A DNA stretch of 64,000 nt from CAWKGV01 sp963849305 (GCA_963849305.1 CAWKGV010000005.1:1-64000); one strand, 5' to 3'; positions 29,972 through 39,274 are shown, counted from the stretch's first letter. Translations and numbers: made by a program. The notes: a model not told the origin generated them from the sequence alone.

Positions 29972-32167
29972 GTGAGGCCTCTGCAAGCGGTCGCTCTCCT
30001 CACTCTGCTTGTTACCGCCTTGCAAGCTCAACGTATCGGCGAAGGCAAGCAACTCTACGATGCTCAATGCCAGGTCTGCCATGGCGAAGATGCCCACGGC
30101 AGCGACCGTGCCCCGGAACTCGCGGCAAGTCGCAGGCTTCGTTCGCGCTCTACCGCTCAGATTCGCGAGACCATTCACAAAGGTGTTCCCGAAGGTGGAA
30201 TGCCGGCCTTCGAATTGCCCGCTCCCAAACTCGATGCTCTCGCGGCCTATATCCGCGCTCTGAATTCGCCGGCATCGCAGAACGCGCTTCCTGGCGACCT
30301 GGCTACGGGCGAACAGTTCTTCTTCGGGGCCGGACAATGCGCGTCCTGCCACATGGTTGCGGGCAAGGGAAAGCCGATCGGTCCCGACCTGTCCAACACA
30401 GGCCGCGAGATGACGGCCCCGGAAATCGAGCGGGCTCTGTTGAAACCCAGTGCAACCATTACGCCGGGCTACCAACTCGTAACTGTCAAGCTGCGCAATG
30501 GGGAGGTGCTGCGAGGATTTGCCCGCAATCGCAGCGACTTCGATATCCAGTTACAGGATCTCGAGGGCCGCTTCCACCTTCTCCGTCCGGATCAGGTCGC
30601 ATCGGTTCTGGACGAGAAGCAATCGGCCATGCCGCCGTTGAAAGCCAGCCCCGCACAATTGGCGGACCTGGTCGCATACCTCGGCCATCTCACCGGCGTA
30701 AAGCCAGGTACGTTCGCGCCCGAGCCGTCTGGGGGAGTTGACTTCTCCGGCCTCCGAAGTAATAACTCTGGCGAGTGGCTGACTTACAACGGGAACATAA
30801 GTGGCAACCGCTACAGCGAACTGAACCAACTAACTACCGCAAATGTAAATCGGTTAGAGACGAAGTGGATCTTCTCTATCCCGCACTTCGGCGTCGAAGC
30901 TACACCGCTCGTAACCGAGGGAATGATGTACTTCACCGGGCCCAATCAGGCCTACGCAATTGACGCGGTAACTGGACGGCAGATCTGGCACTATGCGCGC
31001 CCCATGACGCCCGGCATAATCGGCGATGCATCCCTCGGGACCAACAAAGGCTTGGGGCTCCTCGGCGACAAAGTCTTCATGGCCACCGACAATGCCCACC
31101 TCATCGCAATCAACCGCATCACGGGGCAACTGGTATGGGAAGCTGTCATGCCCGAGGAGCCGATGCATTATGGCTCCACTGTCGCGCCTCTCGTGGTGAA
31201 AGACCTGGTAATTGCAGGCGTTTCGGGCGGAGATCGAGGAATCCGCGGATTCCTCGCCGCCTACAAAGCGTCCACTGGCGAGCGTGTCTGGCGTCACTGG
31301 ACCGTTCCCCCCGAGCCCATCGCGTTAGGCGGAGCGACCTGGCTGACCGGCAGCTATGACCCGGAGAACGATACTCTTTACTGGGCCACAGGCAATCCCT
31401 ACCCCGATTCAGACGATCGTAACCGCCCTGGCGACAATCTTTACACCAATTGCGTTCTCGCACTTAATCCCGCCACGGGCGATTTGAAATGGCACTATCA
31501 ATTCACGCCGCACGATATCTACGATTGGGACGCTACCGAGCCCAATGTACTAGTTGACACCAAGTTCAAGGGGCAGGATCGAAAGTTACTTCTGCACGCC
31601 GACCGCAACGGCTTCTTCTATGTCCTCGACCGGAGCAACGGTAAGGTCCTGCTAGCCGCTAAGTTCGTCAAGCGGCTAACCTGGGCGACTGGTATCGGTG
31701 CCGATGGCCGTCCCGAGATGTTACCAACCCCATCCGTTATTTGTCCCGCGGGCGAGGCCACTAACTATAACTCGACTGCATTCAGCCCGGTGACGCATCT
31801 CTATTACGTAATGGCGCTCGATAGCTGCCGGAGCAAGAGGGCGCAGGTACCCGAGCCGCCGCAGAAGTATCTGCGCGCTATTGACATCGAAACCGGTAAG
31901 ATTGCCTGGGAGAAGCCGCTCACCGGTTCCACCGAAAGTAAGCGCTGGTCGGGCGTCCTTGCTACGGCTGGTGGTCTGCTATTTTACGGCGATCCCGTTG
32001 GCGATATCGTGGCTGTGGATGCACGCGACGGCAAGCCGCTATGGCATTTCGTAACCAATGAGATCGTCAAGGCCGCGCCTATGACGTATATGATCGAAGG
32101 CAATCAGTATGTCGCGATGGCCGTCGGGTCTAACATCGTCTGCTTTGGCCTCAAAACACCGCCTTAG
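29972..32167 (+). CDS. Di-haem cytochrome c / PQQ-dependent dehydrogenase fusion
   Basis: GTG 29972 begins a signal peptide (VRPLQAVALLTLLVTALQAQ). Two c-type cytochrome domains follow, with haem sites CQVCH (near residue 25) and CASCH (near residue 120), covering about residues 15-245. After a linker the rest is an eight-bladed PQQ propeller (NRYSELNQLTTANVNRLETK; GRQIWHYARP; DLKWHYQFTPHDIYDWDATE; GKIAWEKPL), as in quinoprotein alcohol or sugar dehydrogenases. Known quinohaemoproteins carry one cytochrome at the C-terminus; two at the N-terminus is less usual. Electrons would pass from PQQ to the haems in the periplasm. Substrate unknown. The end overlaps the convergent FAD gene by 17 bp. 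Confidence 0.85.
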   Translation: MRPLQAVALLTLLVTALQAQRIGEGKQLYDAQCQVCHGEDAHGSDRAPELAASRRLRSRSTAQIRETIHKGVPEGGMPAFELPAPKLDALAAYIRALNSPASQNALPGDLATGEQFFFGAGQCASCHMVAGKGKPIGPDLSNTGREMTAPEIERALLKPSATITPGYQLVTVKLRNGEVLRGFARNRSDFDIQLQDLEGRFHLLRPDQVASVLDEKQSAMPPLKASPAQLADLVAYLGHLTGVKPGTFAPEPSGGVDFSGLRSNNSGEWLTYNGNISGNRYSELNQLTTANVNRLETKWIFSIPHFGVEATPLVTEGMMYFTGPNQAYAIDAVTGRQIWHYARPMTPGIIGDASLGTNKGLGLLGDKVFMATDNAHLIAINRITGQLVWEAVMPEEPMHYGSTVAPLVVKDLVIAGVSGGDRGIRGFLAAYKASTGERVWRHWTVPPEPIALGGATWLTGSYDPENDTLYWATGNPYPDSDDRNRPGDNLYTNCVLALNPATGDLKWHYQFTPHDIYDWDATEPNVLVDTKFKGQDRKLLLHADRNGFFYVLDRSNGKVLLAAKFVKRLTWATGIGADGRPEMLPTPSVICPAGEATNYNSTAFSPVTHLYYVMALDSCRSKRAQVPEPPQKYLRAIDIETGKIAWEKPLTGSTESKRWSGVLATAGGLLFYGDPVGDIVAVDARDGKPLWHFVTNEIVKAAPMTYMIEGNQYVAMAVGSNIVCFGLKTPP

Positions 32168-33707
32168 CCGCTTTGAGCTTCTTCTGAAGAGCGTCCACGT
32201 CAATCTTCTGTATTGGCACATCGGCCTTGAGCGCCATCGCCGCCGCCACACCTGCGGCTTGGCCAATGATCATATACTGCGGCTCCATTCGCAGCGACGA
32301 GTAAGCGACATGACTCGCTGAGAAGCACACCGGTACCAGCAGATTCGCCGCCTCATTGCTCTTCGGCAGCATCACTCGGTAAGGGATCTGGTACGGCGTA
32401 ACGGGCACCTGCATGTCGCCCTCGTTTTCCACAAACCCGTCGGGCGTCGCGATGCGCTGCACGTTATGGGAATCGCTGTTATACGACCCCATGCCGATGG
32501 CATCCGGCTTCGAGAGATCGGTTTGAAGGTCTTTCTGGGTGACAACGAACTCACCCACCATTCGCCGTGCCTCGCGAACGTAGATTTGCCGCGGCCAATT
32601 CGCTGTGTCGGTAAACTCGTCCTTGGAAAGCCCCCACTTCTTCACCTCCTCCTGCAGCGTTGGAGGAACTCGGGAATCATGGGCGAGAAACCAGAAGAAC
32701 CCCTTGGTATAGTCGGCGTGCTGCTGCCAGATCTGGTCGCGGCGTGCATAGCTGGCATCGGGATAGTCCCACGACTTGCCGATGTAGTCTGTCGAGAACG
32801 GCCCGTTGTTGTTGATATCCGCTTTGTGGTTGGGGATCAGTCCGATCGAGACGACTTCGCCGTACTTGGGTGCGTGGCCATTCTTTGCGGTCATCGCGGC
32901 GAGCAAACGCGCCAGCAACTCGTAGCGATGAGCGTCGTAGTTCGCCGGCTTGGGATAAGGAACTTGGTTCGAAGGATCGTCCGTGAAGCTCATGCGGAAG
33001 TTGTAGGCTTGAACCTTCTTGTCAGCCGTTCCGGCGGCTGCCTTTGGCCCCGGATCGACTTCGGGAAGCAGTTTCCCGTTTGCATCGAATGGCGAGATCG
33101 GAATGGTAAATTGATGTTTGGGAGTCTTCTCCCGCACGCCGGCAAGAGACTCGCCGTATTGCGCGGTCGATTCGCGTCCGACGGTGTAGGAAATGCCGGC
33201 TTGGGCCATCACATCGCCCTCATAGCTGCAATCGGCGAAGAGTTGTGCGTGGAAGACTTTTCCGGATTCCATGTTGAGAGCGGTGATCCGGGTACCCTGT
33301 TTCTGTACTCCGGTGGTCTCTTTCAGACGTTCGTGCAGGAAAACGGAGACCTTGGCCTCTCGAAGCATCGTGTCGAAGATTTCTTCGCCGACATGGGGCT
33401 CGTAGTACCAGGCCAGAACGGGCCCGTAGCGGGTGAGATTGTAGTGGCGAGCCACGCGAGTGTAGAACTCGGCGGCAAAACCACCGATAACCTCCTTTTT
33501 TCCGTAATCGGTGTAAGATAGGCCGCCGGTGGCCATGCCGCCGATGTGTCCACCGGGCTCGACTAAGGCGGCCTTGAGGCCTTCGCGAGCGGCGTTAATG
33601 GCCGTGCTCACGCCACCGGCCGTGCCGCCATAGACGACGATGTCATAGTCGCTGGTCTGAGCGTTTAGAGTGAAACTTGCAAGCAGTGCCGCCGTGAGAA
33701 GTCTCAT
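32151..33707 (-). CDS. Secreted FAD-dependent oxidoreductase (FAD_oxidored family)
   Basis: The protein has 518 residues, starts at 33707 and has a signal peptide (MRLLTAALLASFTLNAQ). The dinucleotide-binding motif DIVVYGGTAGGVSTAINAAR follows, then GGHIGGMATGGLSYTDYG, typical of the FAD_oxidored (PF12831-like) family found in Planctomycetes and Acidobacteria near carbohydrate genes. The second FAD contact is FADCSYEGDVMAQAG, and the C-terminal FAD box is GQAAGVAAAMAL. It probably oxidises a small organic substrate in the periplasm. It converges on the PQQ dehydrogenase with overlapping 3' ends. Confidence 0.85.
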   Translation of the reverse strand: MRLLTAALLASFTLNAQTSDYDIVVYGGTAGGVSTAINAAREGLKAALVEPGGHIGGMATGGLSYTDYGKKEVIGGFAAEFYTRVARHYNLTRYGPVLAWYYEPHVGEEIFDTMLREAKVSVFLHERLKETTGVQKQGTRITALNMESGKVFHAQLFADCSYEGDVMAQAGISYTVGRESTAQYGESLAGVREKTPKHQFTIPISPFDANGKLLPEVDPGPKAAAGTADKKVQAYNFRMSFTDDPSNQVPYPKPANYDAHRYELLARLLAAMTAKNGHAPKYGEVVSIGLIPNHKADINNNGPFSTDYIGKSWDYPDASYARRDQIWQQHADYTKGFFWFLAHDSRVPPTLQEEVKKWGLSKDEFTDTANWPRQIYVREARRMVGEFVVTQKDLQTDLSKPDAIGMGSYNSDSHNVQRIATPDGFVENEGDMQVPVTPYQIPYRVMLPKSNEAANLLVPVCFSASHVAYSSLRMEPQYMIIGQAAGVAAAMALKADVPIQKIDVDALQKKLKAAKAVF

Positions 33708-33874
33708 CTAGCGGGAGTCTACCACAGCCACCGGACAGAGGTAGTGGCTGTTTTGGAGCGTCAAAAAATTCATTATCGTTCGCTAAGGTACATTAGCGAC
33801 CCCGAGAGAAAGGAGAATAGCGGGGATTAGCCGGATCGTTTGCATTCCAGAGCTAAGTGATTGATTACATTAGG

Positions 33875-33950
33875 TGGTGGACCTGGTGAGATTCGAACTC
33901 ACGACCTCTTCCATGCCATGGAAGCGCGCTCCCAACTGCGCCACAGGCCC
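33875..33950 (-). tRNA. tRNA-Ala(GGC)
   Basis: Read on the minus strand, GGGCCTG (33950-33944) pairs with CAGGTCC. The anticodon arm is CTTCC-ATGGCAT-GGAAG with anticodon GGC, the T-loop is GTTCGAATC, and a CCA end is encoded. Total 76 nt. All arms fold without forcing. Confidence 0.93.
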
Positions 33951-33994
33951 TTGCATCTAATGACTTCTCAATGATATCAAAATAAAATGAATTG

Positions 33995-34912
33995 ATGAAC
34001 TCGCCGCGTCGCATAATGTTCGGGGTCGCCCTCTGTTTCGCGATGCTGCCTTTTCAGGGTTGTATCTCAATCCGGGTCAGACGTCCCCTGCCATCGGCCG
34101 CAAAAGCCAAAGGGCGGCAGTTCCAGATGGCCAACCGCGATGAATTGACTCGCCGGGTCAACGATCTGGACAAGCAGATCCAATCGTTTGTTGCGACTGT
34201 GGACATTACCCCTTCAACCGGAAGCGTTTACAAGGGGCAGATCACCGAATACAAGGACGTTCGAGGGTTCATCTTGTTCCGCCGCCCGGAAGACATGCGG
34301 ATCATCGCTCAGTACCCGGTGGTACGTTCGACCGCCTTCGACATGGTTTCGGACGGGAAGATATTCAAGACGTATCTACCTTCGAAGAACCTCTTCGTTA
34401 TCGGAGAGAACGCCGCGCCGGCCAACTCTCCCAATAAGCTCGAGAACCTGCGTCCCCAGGCGTTCCTCGAAGCGATGATGATTCGCCCGGTGGACCCGGC
34501 GAAGGAGCAGGTGATGCTCATCGACGACACGGACGAAGATCACGCGGTCTACATTCTGGTCATCTTCGGGAACGATGCAACGGGTAATGCGATCCCTTTG
34601 CGAAGCATCTGGTTCGATCGCCTGGACCTGCAGATTATCAGACAGGAGATCTACGCCCCCAATAGCAACATCTTGAGCGACACTCGATATGCGAACTGGA
34701 CCGATTACTCGGGGGTCAACTTCCCGGCTTCGATCGATATCAACCGGCCGATCGATGGGTACGGGATTGTGTTGAAGATCGTTAACATGAAGATGAACAC
34801 GCCGGTAACCGACCAGCAGTTCGCGTTAACACAGCCGCCGGGATCAAAGCTGCAAGTAATCGGCTCACCGCCTGGAGTACCGGCGGCAGGGCCGCTCAAG
34901 AGCCAGAAATGA
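33995..34912 (+). CDS. Outer-membrane lipoprotein, DUF4292/LolA-like
   Basis: ATG 33995 begins a lipoprotein signal peptide with lipobox FQGC (MLPFQGCISIRVRR). The mature part (SFVATVDITPSTGSVYKGQI; RGFILFRRPEDMRIIAQYPV; MVSDGKIFKTYLPSKN) has the half-barrel pattern of LolA/LolB and outer-membrane lipoprotein-sorting proteins. It is the first gene of a three-gene operon with an ABC permease (10 bp away) and ATPase, so a role in lipoprotein or lipid export with that transporter is likely. The ending is Pro-rich and probably disordered. Confidence 0.75.
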   Translation: MNSPRRIMFGVALCFAMLPFQGCISIRVRRPLPSAAKAKGRQFQMANRDELTRRVNDLDKQIQSFVATVDITPSTGSVYKGQITEYKDVRGFILFRRPEDMRIIAQYPVVRSTAFDMVSDGKIFKTYLPSKNLFVIGENAAPANSPNKLENLRPQAFLEAMMIRPVDPAKEQVMLIDDTDEDHAVYILVIFGNDATGNAIPLRSIWFDRLDLQIIRQEIYAPNSNILSDTRYANWTDYSGVNFPASIDINRPIDGYGIVLKIVNMKMNTPVTDQQFALTQPPGSKLQVIGSPPGVPAAGPLKSQK

Positions 34913-34922
34913 GAAAGCCAGA

Positions 34923-36026
34923 ATGATCGCCACTATAGTTCGCTCGAACGTCAGCCACCGGCCCGTGCGGACGCTCCTTAGCACTCTCCTGATTGGGATT
35001 GCGGTCACATTGATCCTCACCCTCGTGGGCGTGAGTCGTGGAATGTCGGACGATAATGCCCAACGGACGCGCGCCGTCGGCGCGGATATCATGATCCGGC
35101 CTCCGAGCACGTCCCTGATTTCCTTCTCCGGTACGTCGATCCCGCAGTCGTTGCCATCGGTACTCGCGAAGCTGCCCCATGTAGCGATGACAACCGGCGT
35201 CATCAATCAGCAGGGCTCGACCTTGTTTGACGGCGTTGCGGGCATCGAACCCGCATCCTTCCAAGCCATGAGCGGACCCTTCATCTTCGATTCAGGTCAC
35301 ATCTTCGAGAAGCCTGACGATATCATCATCGACACCTACTACGCCCAGCAGATCAAGAAACACGTCGGCGACAAGCTGAACATGCTCAACACTGATTGGA
35401 ACATCTCTGGGATCTACGAGCCCGGTAAACTGGCTCACGCGGTTACGCGAATGGACGTGTTACAGAAGCTCTCAGGCAATACCGGCAAGATCAGCGTCGT
35501 TTACGTGAAGGTTGACGATCCGGCGAATGTTTCGACCGTCATCAAAGAGCTTCAGGACCTTCCCGGCTTACAAAACTATCCCATTTACCGCATGGCGGAT
35601 CTGACTACGCTCATGAACCCGAACAATATCGGGCCTCTGAGGATTTTCCTAAGGGTAGTGATCGGGATCGCGGTGATCATTGCGTTTGCGGTCACGTCTC
35701 TGTCGATGTACATGGCGATTCTGCAGCGCACCCGCGAGATTGGGATACTGAAGTCGCTGGGTGGCTCGCAACGCTTCATCATGCTCCTCATCCTTGCCGA
35801 AGCCGTGATACTCGGGCTCGGCGGAACGATCCTTGGGATTGCCCTGAGCTTCCTCGCGCGTTGGCTGTTGAAGGTGTTTGTACCCGCCTCCATGCCTCAA
35901 GCGATTACGCCGGACTGGTGGCCGCTGGCCGGAGCGATCGCGCTCGTTGCGGCGGTTCTCGGGGCCTTATACCCAGGCTTGATCGCCGTTCGCCAGGACC
36001 CAATTGAGGCGTTGGCATACGAATAG
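34923..36026 (+). CDS. ABC transporter permease (FtsX/MacB family)
   Basis: The protein has 367 residues. An N-terminal transmembrane helix (LLSTLLIGIAVTLILTLVGV) is followed by a periplasmic MacB-type core of about 200 residues and three C-terminal helices (LRVVIGIAVIIAFAVTSLSM; LLILAEAVILGLGGTILGIA; WPLAGAIALVAAVLGALYPG). The cytoplasmic coupling motif RTREIGILKSLGGS is diagnostic of the FtsX domain. Lies 10 bp after the lipoprotein and 2 bp before the ATPase. Works as a dimer with the ATPase to extract or export a substrate across the envelope. Confidence 0.88.
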   Translation: MIATIVRSNVSHRPVRTLLSTLLIGIAVTLILTLVGVSRGMSDDNAQRTRAVGADIMIRPPSTSLISFSGTSIPQSLPSVLAKLPHVAMTTGVINQQGSTLFDGVAGIEPASFQAMSGPFIFDSGHIFEKPDDIIIDTYYAQQIKKHVGDKLNMLNTDWNISGIYEPGKLAHAVTRMDVLQKLSGNTGKISVVYVKVDDPANVSTVIKELQDLPGLQNYPIYRMADLTTLMNPNNIGPLRIFLRVVIGIAVIIAFAVTSLSMYMAILQRTREIGILKSLGGSQRFIMLLILAEAVILGLGGTILGIALSFLARWLLKVFVPASMPQAITPDWWPLAGAIALVAAVLGALYPGLIAVRQDPIEALAYE

Positions 36027-36028
36027 AC

Positions 36029-36733
36029 ATGGCCGACTTCATCATTGAGACAAGAGACTTAGGTAAGGTGTACCGCAATGGGAAGGTCTCGACCGTTGCT
36101 TTGCGTGATGTTAGCCTGGCCATTAAGCCAGGCGAATTCGTATCGATAGTGGGACCGTCGGGCTCCGGCAAATCAACCTTATTCAACATCATCGGAGGAC
36201 TGACGCCTCCCACGTCCGGTAGCGTTCGGGTAGGGTCATTCGATCTAGCGCGATTGACCGATGCGGGCCGTACGAAACTAAGAGCCAGGACCGTGAGCTT
36301 CGTGTTCCAGAAATTCAATCTGCTGGTCAATCTGACCGCCAGGCAGAATATCGAGTTGGCGCGGTACTTTGGCGGGAATTCACACTCCGAAGACGATGCC
36401 GAATTCAGCGCAATCCTCAGCAAGCTCGGTATCTCGAGCCGGCTCAGCCATCTTCCAAGCGAACTCTCCGGTGGGGAGCAGCAGAGGGTTGCCATCGCGC
36501 GCGCTTTGGTCAACCAACCCGCGATCCTTCTCGCCGACGAGCCGACTGGCAATCTCGATTCAGCCAATTCGGACGCGGTCCTTAAGATTCTTCGAGAGCT
36601 GAACGACCGCACTGGCCAAACGATTCTCATGATCACCCATAATCCGGAGGCTGCCGCTTACGGCCATCGCATCGTCCATATGAGGGACGGAACAATTGTC
36701 GATGATCCCGTATCCACAGGTCTGGCAGGTTGA
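36029..36733 (+). CDS. ABC transporter ATP-binding protein (LolD/MacB type)
   Basis: The protein has 234 residues. Walker A is GPSGSGKST (residues 42-50), the Q-loop is FVFQKFNLL, the signature is LSGGEQQRVAIARAL, Walker B is ILLADEPTGNLDS and the H-switch is MITHNPEAA. This matches the LolD/MacB/FtsE class that drives FtsX-type permeases. It is the last gene of the operon; only two bases separate it from the permease. Confidence 0.92.
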   Translation: MADFIIETRDLGKVYRNGKVSTVALRDVSLAIKPGEFVSIVGPSGSGKSTLFNIIGGLTPPTSGSVRVGSFDLARLTDAGRTKLRARTVSFVFQKFNLLVNLTARQNIELARYFGGNSHSEDDAEFSAILSKLGISSRLSHLPSELSGGEQQRVAIARALVNQPAILLADEPTGNLDSANSDAVLKILRELNDRTGQTILMITHNPEAAAYGHRIVHMRDGTIVDDPVSTGLAG

Positions 36734-36880
36734 CGGCACTTTGACCAGGGACCTTCACGTACCCGGTCTCCCCCGATACTCGCCACCTGCCAGACATGTA
36801 TTTGATCGGCAGTTTCGAGCAAAGACTTTAGGCCGGCACACGCAAAATCGACCCTGGCGGGAAAGTTGTTGCTGAATCTC

Positions 36881-36908
36881 TAAAGTTTCATGCCGCAGGC
36901 GCCGATAT
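36881..36908 (+). promoter_or_regulatory. Sigma-28 (FliA)-like promoter
   Basis: TAAAGTTT (36881-36888), 12 bp, then GCCGATAT (36901-36908). The FliA consensus is TAAAGTTT-N11-GCCGATAA, so this differs by one base in the -10 box and one in spacing. A very similar site stands at 39246. No protein gene follows on the plus strand, only a terminator 50 bp on. Confidence 0.5.
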
Positions 36909-36914
36909 AAGAGA

Positions 36915-36992
36915 GTAACCGGGCATGAGTTGAACTTGCTCGCTCTGTCCAACATTTGGAAGAAGGCTCGTAGATCCTCCAACGAGCCTTCT
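36915..36992 (+). ncRNA. Candidate small RNA between promoter-like site and terminator
   Basis: If the sigma-28-like site is used, transcription would begin near 36,915 and run about 75 nt into the strong hairpin at 36961-36992. No open frame with a ribosome site lies between. This is inference from the two flanking signals only; nothing in the sequence matches an RNA family I know. Confidence 0.3.
36961..36992. terminator. Strong stem-loop terminator (works on both strands)
   Basis: AGAAGGCTCGT (36961-36971) and ACGAGCCTTCT (36982-36992) form a perfect 11-bp stem with a 10-nt loop. A weak CTCCTTT tail follows on the plus strand. It may end the ABC operon or small RNA on the plus strand, and the flippase-like gene transcript on the minus strand. 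Nothing else was found in 36,734-37,177. Confidence 0.6.
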
Positions 36993-37177
36993 CCTTTGAG
37001 TCGAGAGGTCTTGAGCGGACGGGCTACAGTTAAGCCACCTTGCTGTAACTGGGACCGAAAGCCCGGTTAACATACACCGGAGGGAGTGTAAGATCGACGC
37101 AGAACAAGGGATTTGTACGAAGTTGAGTTTAGTAGTACCAGGACTCGGCCTAGTACTTTAGAGATACAAAGAAAGCC

Positions 37178-38188
37178 TCACGCAACGACTTCTGCTTCTT
37201 GTGCCTGAGGACTGACGGGCTCAACGTGTTTATGCGACAGGTAGTTCACAAAACCGCTGAGATATACCGCAACCTGAAGAGTCTGGTAAACCGTGAAGGC
37301 GTTGGATGCCCCCTCGCCAGTACCCGGAGACAACGCTTGGCTCAGCGCGTAGAAGGCCGCCTGGCCGATACCTACACCTCCTGGAGATAGAGGAAGGGCT
37401 GTCGAAATCAAGCCGAGTGGAACAATCAGAAGAAAGCGTTCGAGCGGCATCTCAGGCGCTCCGACCATGCCCATCGCGATATGCATTCCCAAACACGCGA
37501 TCAAATGCGATGGCAGACTTATCAGGACGCCACGTACCAGAACCCAGGGCTTGGCTCGGAACGCCTCAAGCGCCTCGCCGCATCGTACTGCATGCCCGAC
37601 CAGCGGTACGCGACCTTCCAGCCGGCGCAAAAATGCGTTAAACTGGCGGCTGAAAAAAACGGCGATCAACAGAGCAACGCATCCGGCGCTGAACGCGATC
37701 ATTACGAACGTCGCCAGCGTGGTCATCACCTTGTTGTTGAGAATGGTCTTGTAGTTCCAGACGACTCCCGCCGCCCCGACCGTAAGAAGACTTAGAAGCC
37801 CGAGAAAGCGATCCATCAAAATGGTTGTGAATGCGTGAGCCCGGCGCTTCGGCACACGAGTTCCGACGTAGTACGCCTTGATGACGTCGCCGCCCACCGA
37901 GCCTGGAATGACCACGGTAAACAGCAATCCGATCATGGACAGAGAAAAGGCCTCGCGATACCGGATACCGAACCCCAGCGCGGCGTTTAAAGTGTTCCAG
38001 CGCCAGGAACTGATTGCGATCTGCAGGTAAAGAGTAAAGATCAGGAAGAGGGCGAGAGGCCATTGGCCGAATGCGCGGCCCACCACGTGGAAGTTCAGTT
38101 TCCCACTGTGCGCCATCCAATATATGACTCCGGCAGCAACGCCAATTTTAAGGAGCAGACTCAGTGCTTTGGTGATATTGCGCCGCAT
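37178..38188 (-). CDS. Lysylphosphatidylglycerol synthase TM-region protein (UPF0104/AglD-like)
   Basis: The protein has 336 residues with about seven hydrophobic segments. The conserved boxes SSWRWNTLNAALG, TVVIPGSVGGDVIKAYYVG, RAHAFTTILMDRFLGLLSLL and STALPLSPGGVGIGQAAFYA define the LPG_synthase_TM family (flippase-like half of MprF, also in hopanoid and glycolipid pathways). There is no C-terminal aminoacyl-transferase domain. It may flip or transfer a lipid at the inner membrane. It is transcribed on its own. Confidence 0.85.
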   Translation of the reverse strand: MRRNITKALSLLLKIGVAAGVIYWMAHSGKLNFHVVGRAFGQWPLALFLIFTLYLQIAISSWRWNTLNAALGFGIRYREAFSLSMIGLLFTVVIPGSVGGDVIKAYYVGTRVPKRRAHAFTTILMDRFLGLLSLLTVGAAGVVWNYKTILNNKVMTTLATFVMIAFSAGCVALLIAVFFSRQFNAFLRRLEGRVPLVGHAVRCGEALEAFRAKPWVLVRGVLISLPSHLIACLGMHIAMGMVGAPEMPLERFLLIVPLGLISTALPLSPGGVGIGQAAFYALSQALSPGTGEGASNAFTVYQTLQVAVYLSGFVNYLSHKHVEPVSPQAQEAEVVA

Positions 38189-38247
38189 GGATTCTACATA
38201 ATTGATTTTACCGGTTTTGCGGCGCCGAATGCTACACTACTTTGTTC

Positions 38248-39114
38248 ATGCGATTGGTAACTTTTCAACAAAGTGGTCGATTCCGGCCTGGCGTACTTAG
38301 CGGAGAAACGATCGTCGCCCTCGATGGCAATGGTGGCGGTACTGGATTTCGATCTGTTCTCCAGATAATCGAAGGCGGTCTGGGAGCCCTTGAGCGTATC
38401 CGGGCTGTCCTGGCGAAGCCCGCCGAAGAGGACGTCTTCCCGATAGCAGCGGTTACGCTGAAGGCGCCGATTACACGTCCGCCGAAGATTATCTGCGTAG
38501 GTCTAAACTACCGCGATCACGCGATCGAATCGAAGATGGAGATTCCGCGCGTCCCGACCATCTTCTCCAAATATCCGAACGTAGTGATAGGAAGCGGTGA
38601 AAATATTGTGCTTCCAAGCAACTCGGTGAAACCGGACTACGAAGCTGAAATGGCCTTCGTGATTGGTAAAGGGGGTAGGCATATCTCGCGCGAACGGTGG
38701 GAAGAGCATGTCTTCGGCTACATGAATCTGAACGACGTTAGCGCGCGGGATTTCCAGATGGCGACGAGTCAGTGGATGATGGGTAAGACCTTCGATACCT
38801 TCGCGCCGTGTGGGCCTGCGCTGGTCACGGCCGACGAAGTCCGCGACCCTCATAATCTCGACATCAGTCTGACCATTGACGGTGACCAGTTACAGCATTC
38901 AAATACCGGCGAACTGATCTTCCGCATCCCCGACCTGATCGCATATCTTTCCAGTGTATTCACGCTTGAACCAGGCGATATCGTTTCGACGGGCACGCCC
39001 TCAGGCGTCGGATTTTCTCACAATCCGCCTCGCTGGCTCAAGCCTGGCGACGAGGTGGTTGTTAAAGTGGAAGGACTCGGAGAGTTGCGCAATCCTGTCG
39101 TGGCGGAAGCCTAG
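38248..39114 (+). CDS. Fumarylacetoacetate hydrolase family protein
   Basis: The protein has 288 residues. The small N-terminal domain is followed by the FAH catalytic core: KIICVGLNYRDHAIES, PTIFSKYPNVVIG, and the metal ligands in DYEAEMAFVIGKGGR, with GYMNLNDVSARDFQ and STGTPSGVGF. This pattern fits the 2-keto-3-deoxy / ureidoglycolate-lyase-like or acylpyruvase branch, which acts on C-C bonds next to carbonyls using Mg2+. ATG 38248 is chosen over an in-frame TTG two codons upstream. No pathway neighbours, so the substrate is open. Confidence 0.87.
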   Translation: MRLVTFQQSGRFRPGVLSGETIVALDGNGGGTGFRSVLQIIEGGLGALERIRAVLAKPAEEDVFPIAAVTLKAPITRPPKIICVGLNYRDHAIESKMEIPRVPTIFSKYPNVVIGSGENIVLPSNSVKPDYEAEMAFVIGKGGRHISRERWEEHVFGYMNLNDVSARDFQMATSQWMMGKTFDTFAPCGPALVTADEVRDPHNLDISLTIDGDQLQHSNTGELIFRIPDLIAYLSSVFTLEPGDIVSTGTPSGVGFSHNPPRWLKPGDEVVVKVEGLGELRNPVVAEA

Positions 39115-39245
39115 ACCAAAGTGACGCTATTGGGATGCGCCCGCTGCGCCGAAGAATGGACCGAACCACTAGGGTGTTCCCAGTAGCCGCCCGCCTGTCG
39201 CCGAACGAATTTCACTCGCACGCAAATATTTTTCTCCAACAGCTC

Positions 39246-39274
39246 TAAAGTTTTGCCTCCTCTCTGTCGAATAA
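39246..39274 (+). promoter_or_regulatory. Sigma-28-like promoter upstream of a membrane protein gene
   Basis: TAAAGTTT (39246-39253), 12 bp, then GTCGAATAA (39266-39274). It has the same CTCTAAAGTTT context and spacing as the site at 36881. It lies about 165 bp before the start at 39438. Confidence 0.4.

Noticed and set aside
33724..33757. Terminator CAGCCAC...GTGGCTG with TTTT
   Set aside because: The T-run is on the plus strand, where no gene ends; on the minus strand it lies just upstream of a start codon without a T-tail.
36820..36960. Cyclic-di-GMP (GEMM) riboswitch
   Set aside because: Isolated words such as ACGCAAA and CCGGG are present, but the stems and the spacing of the conserved parts do not fit, and no gene follows.
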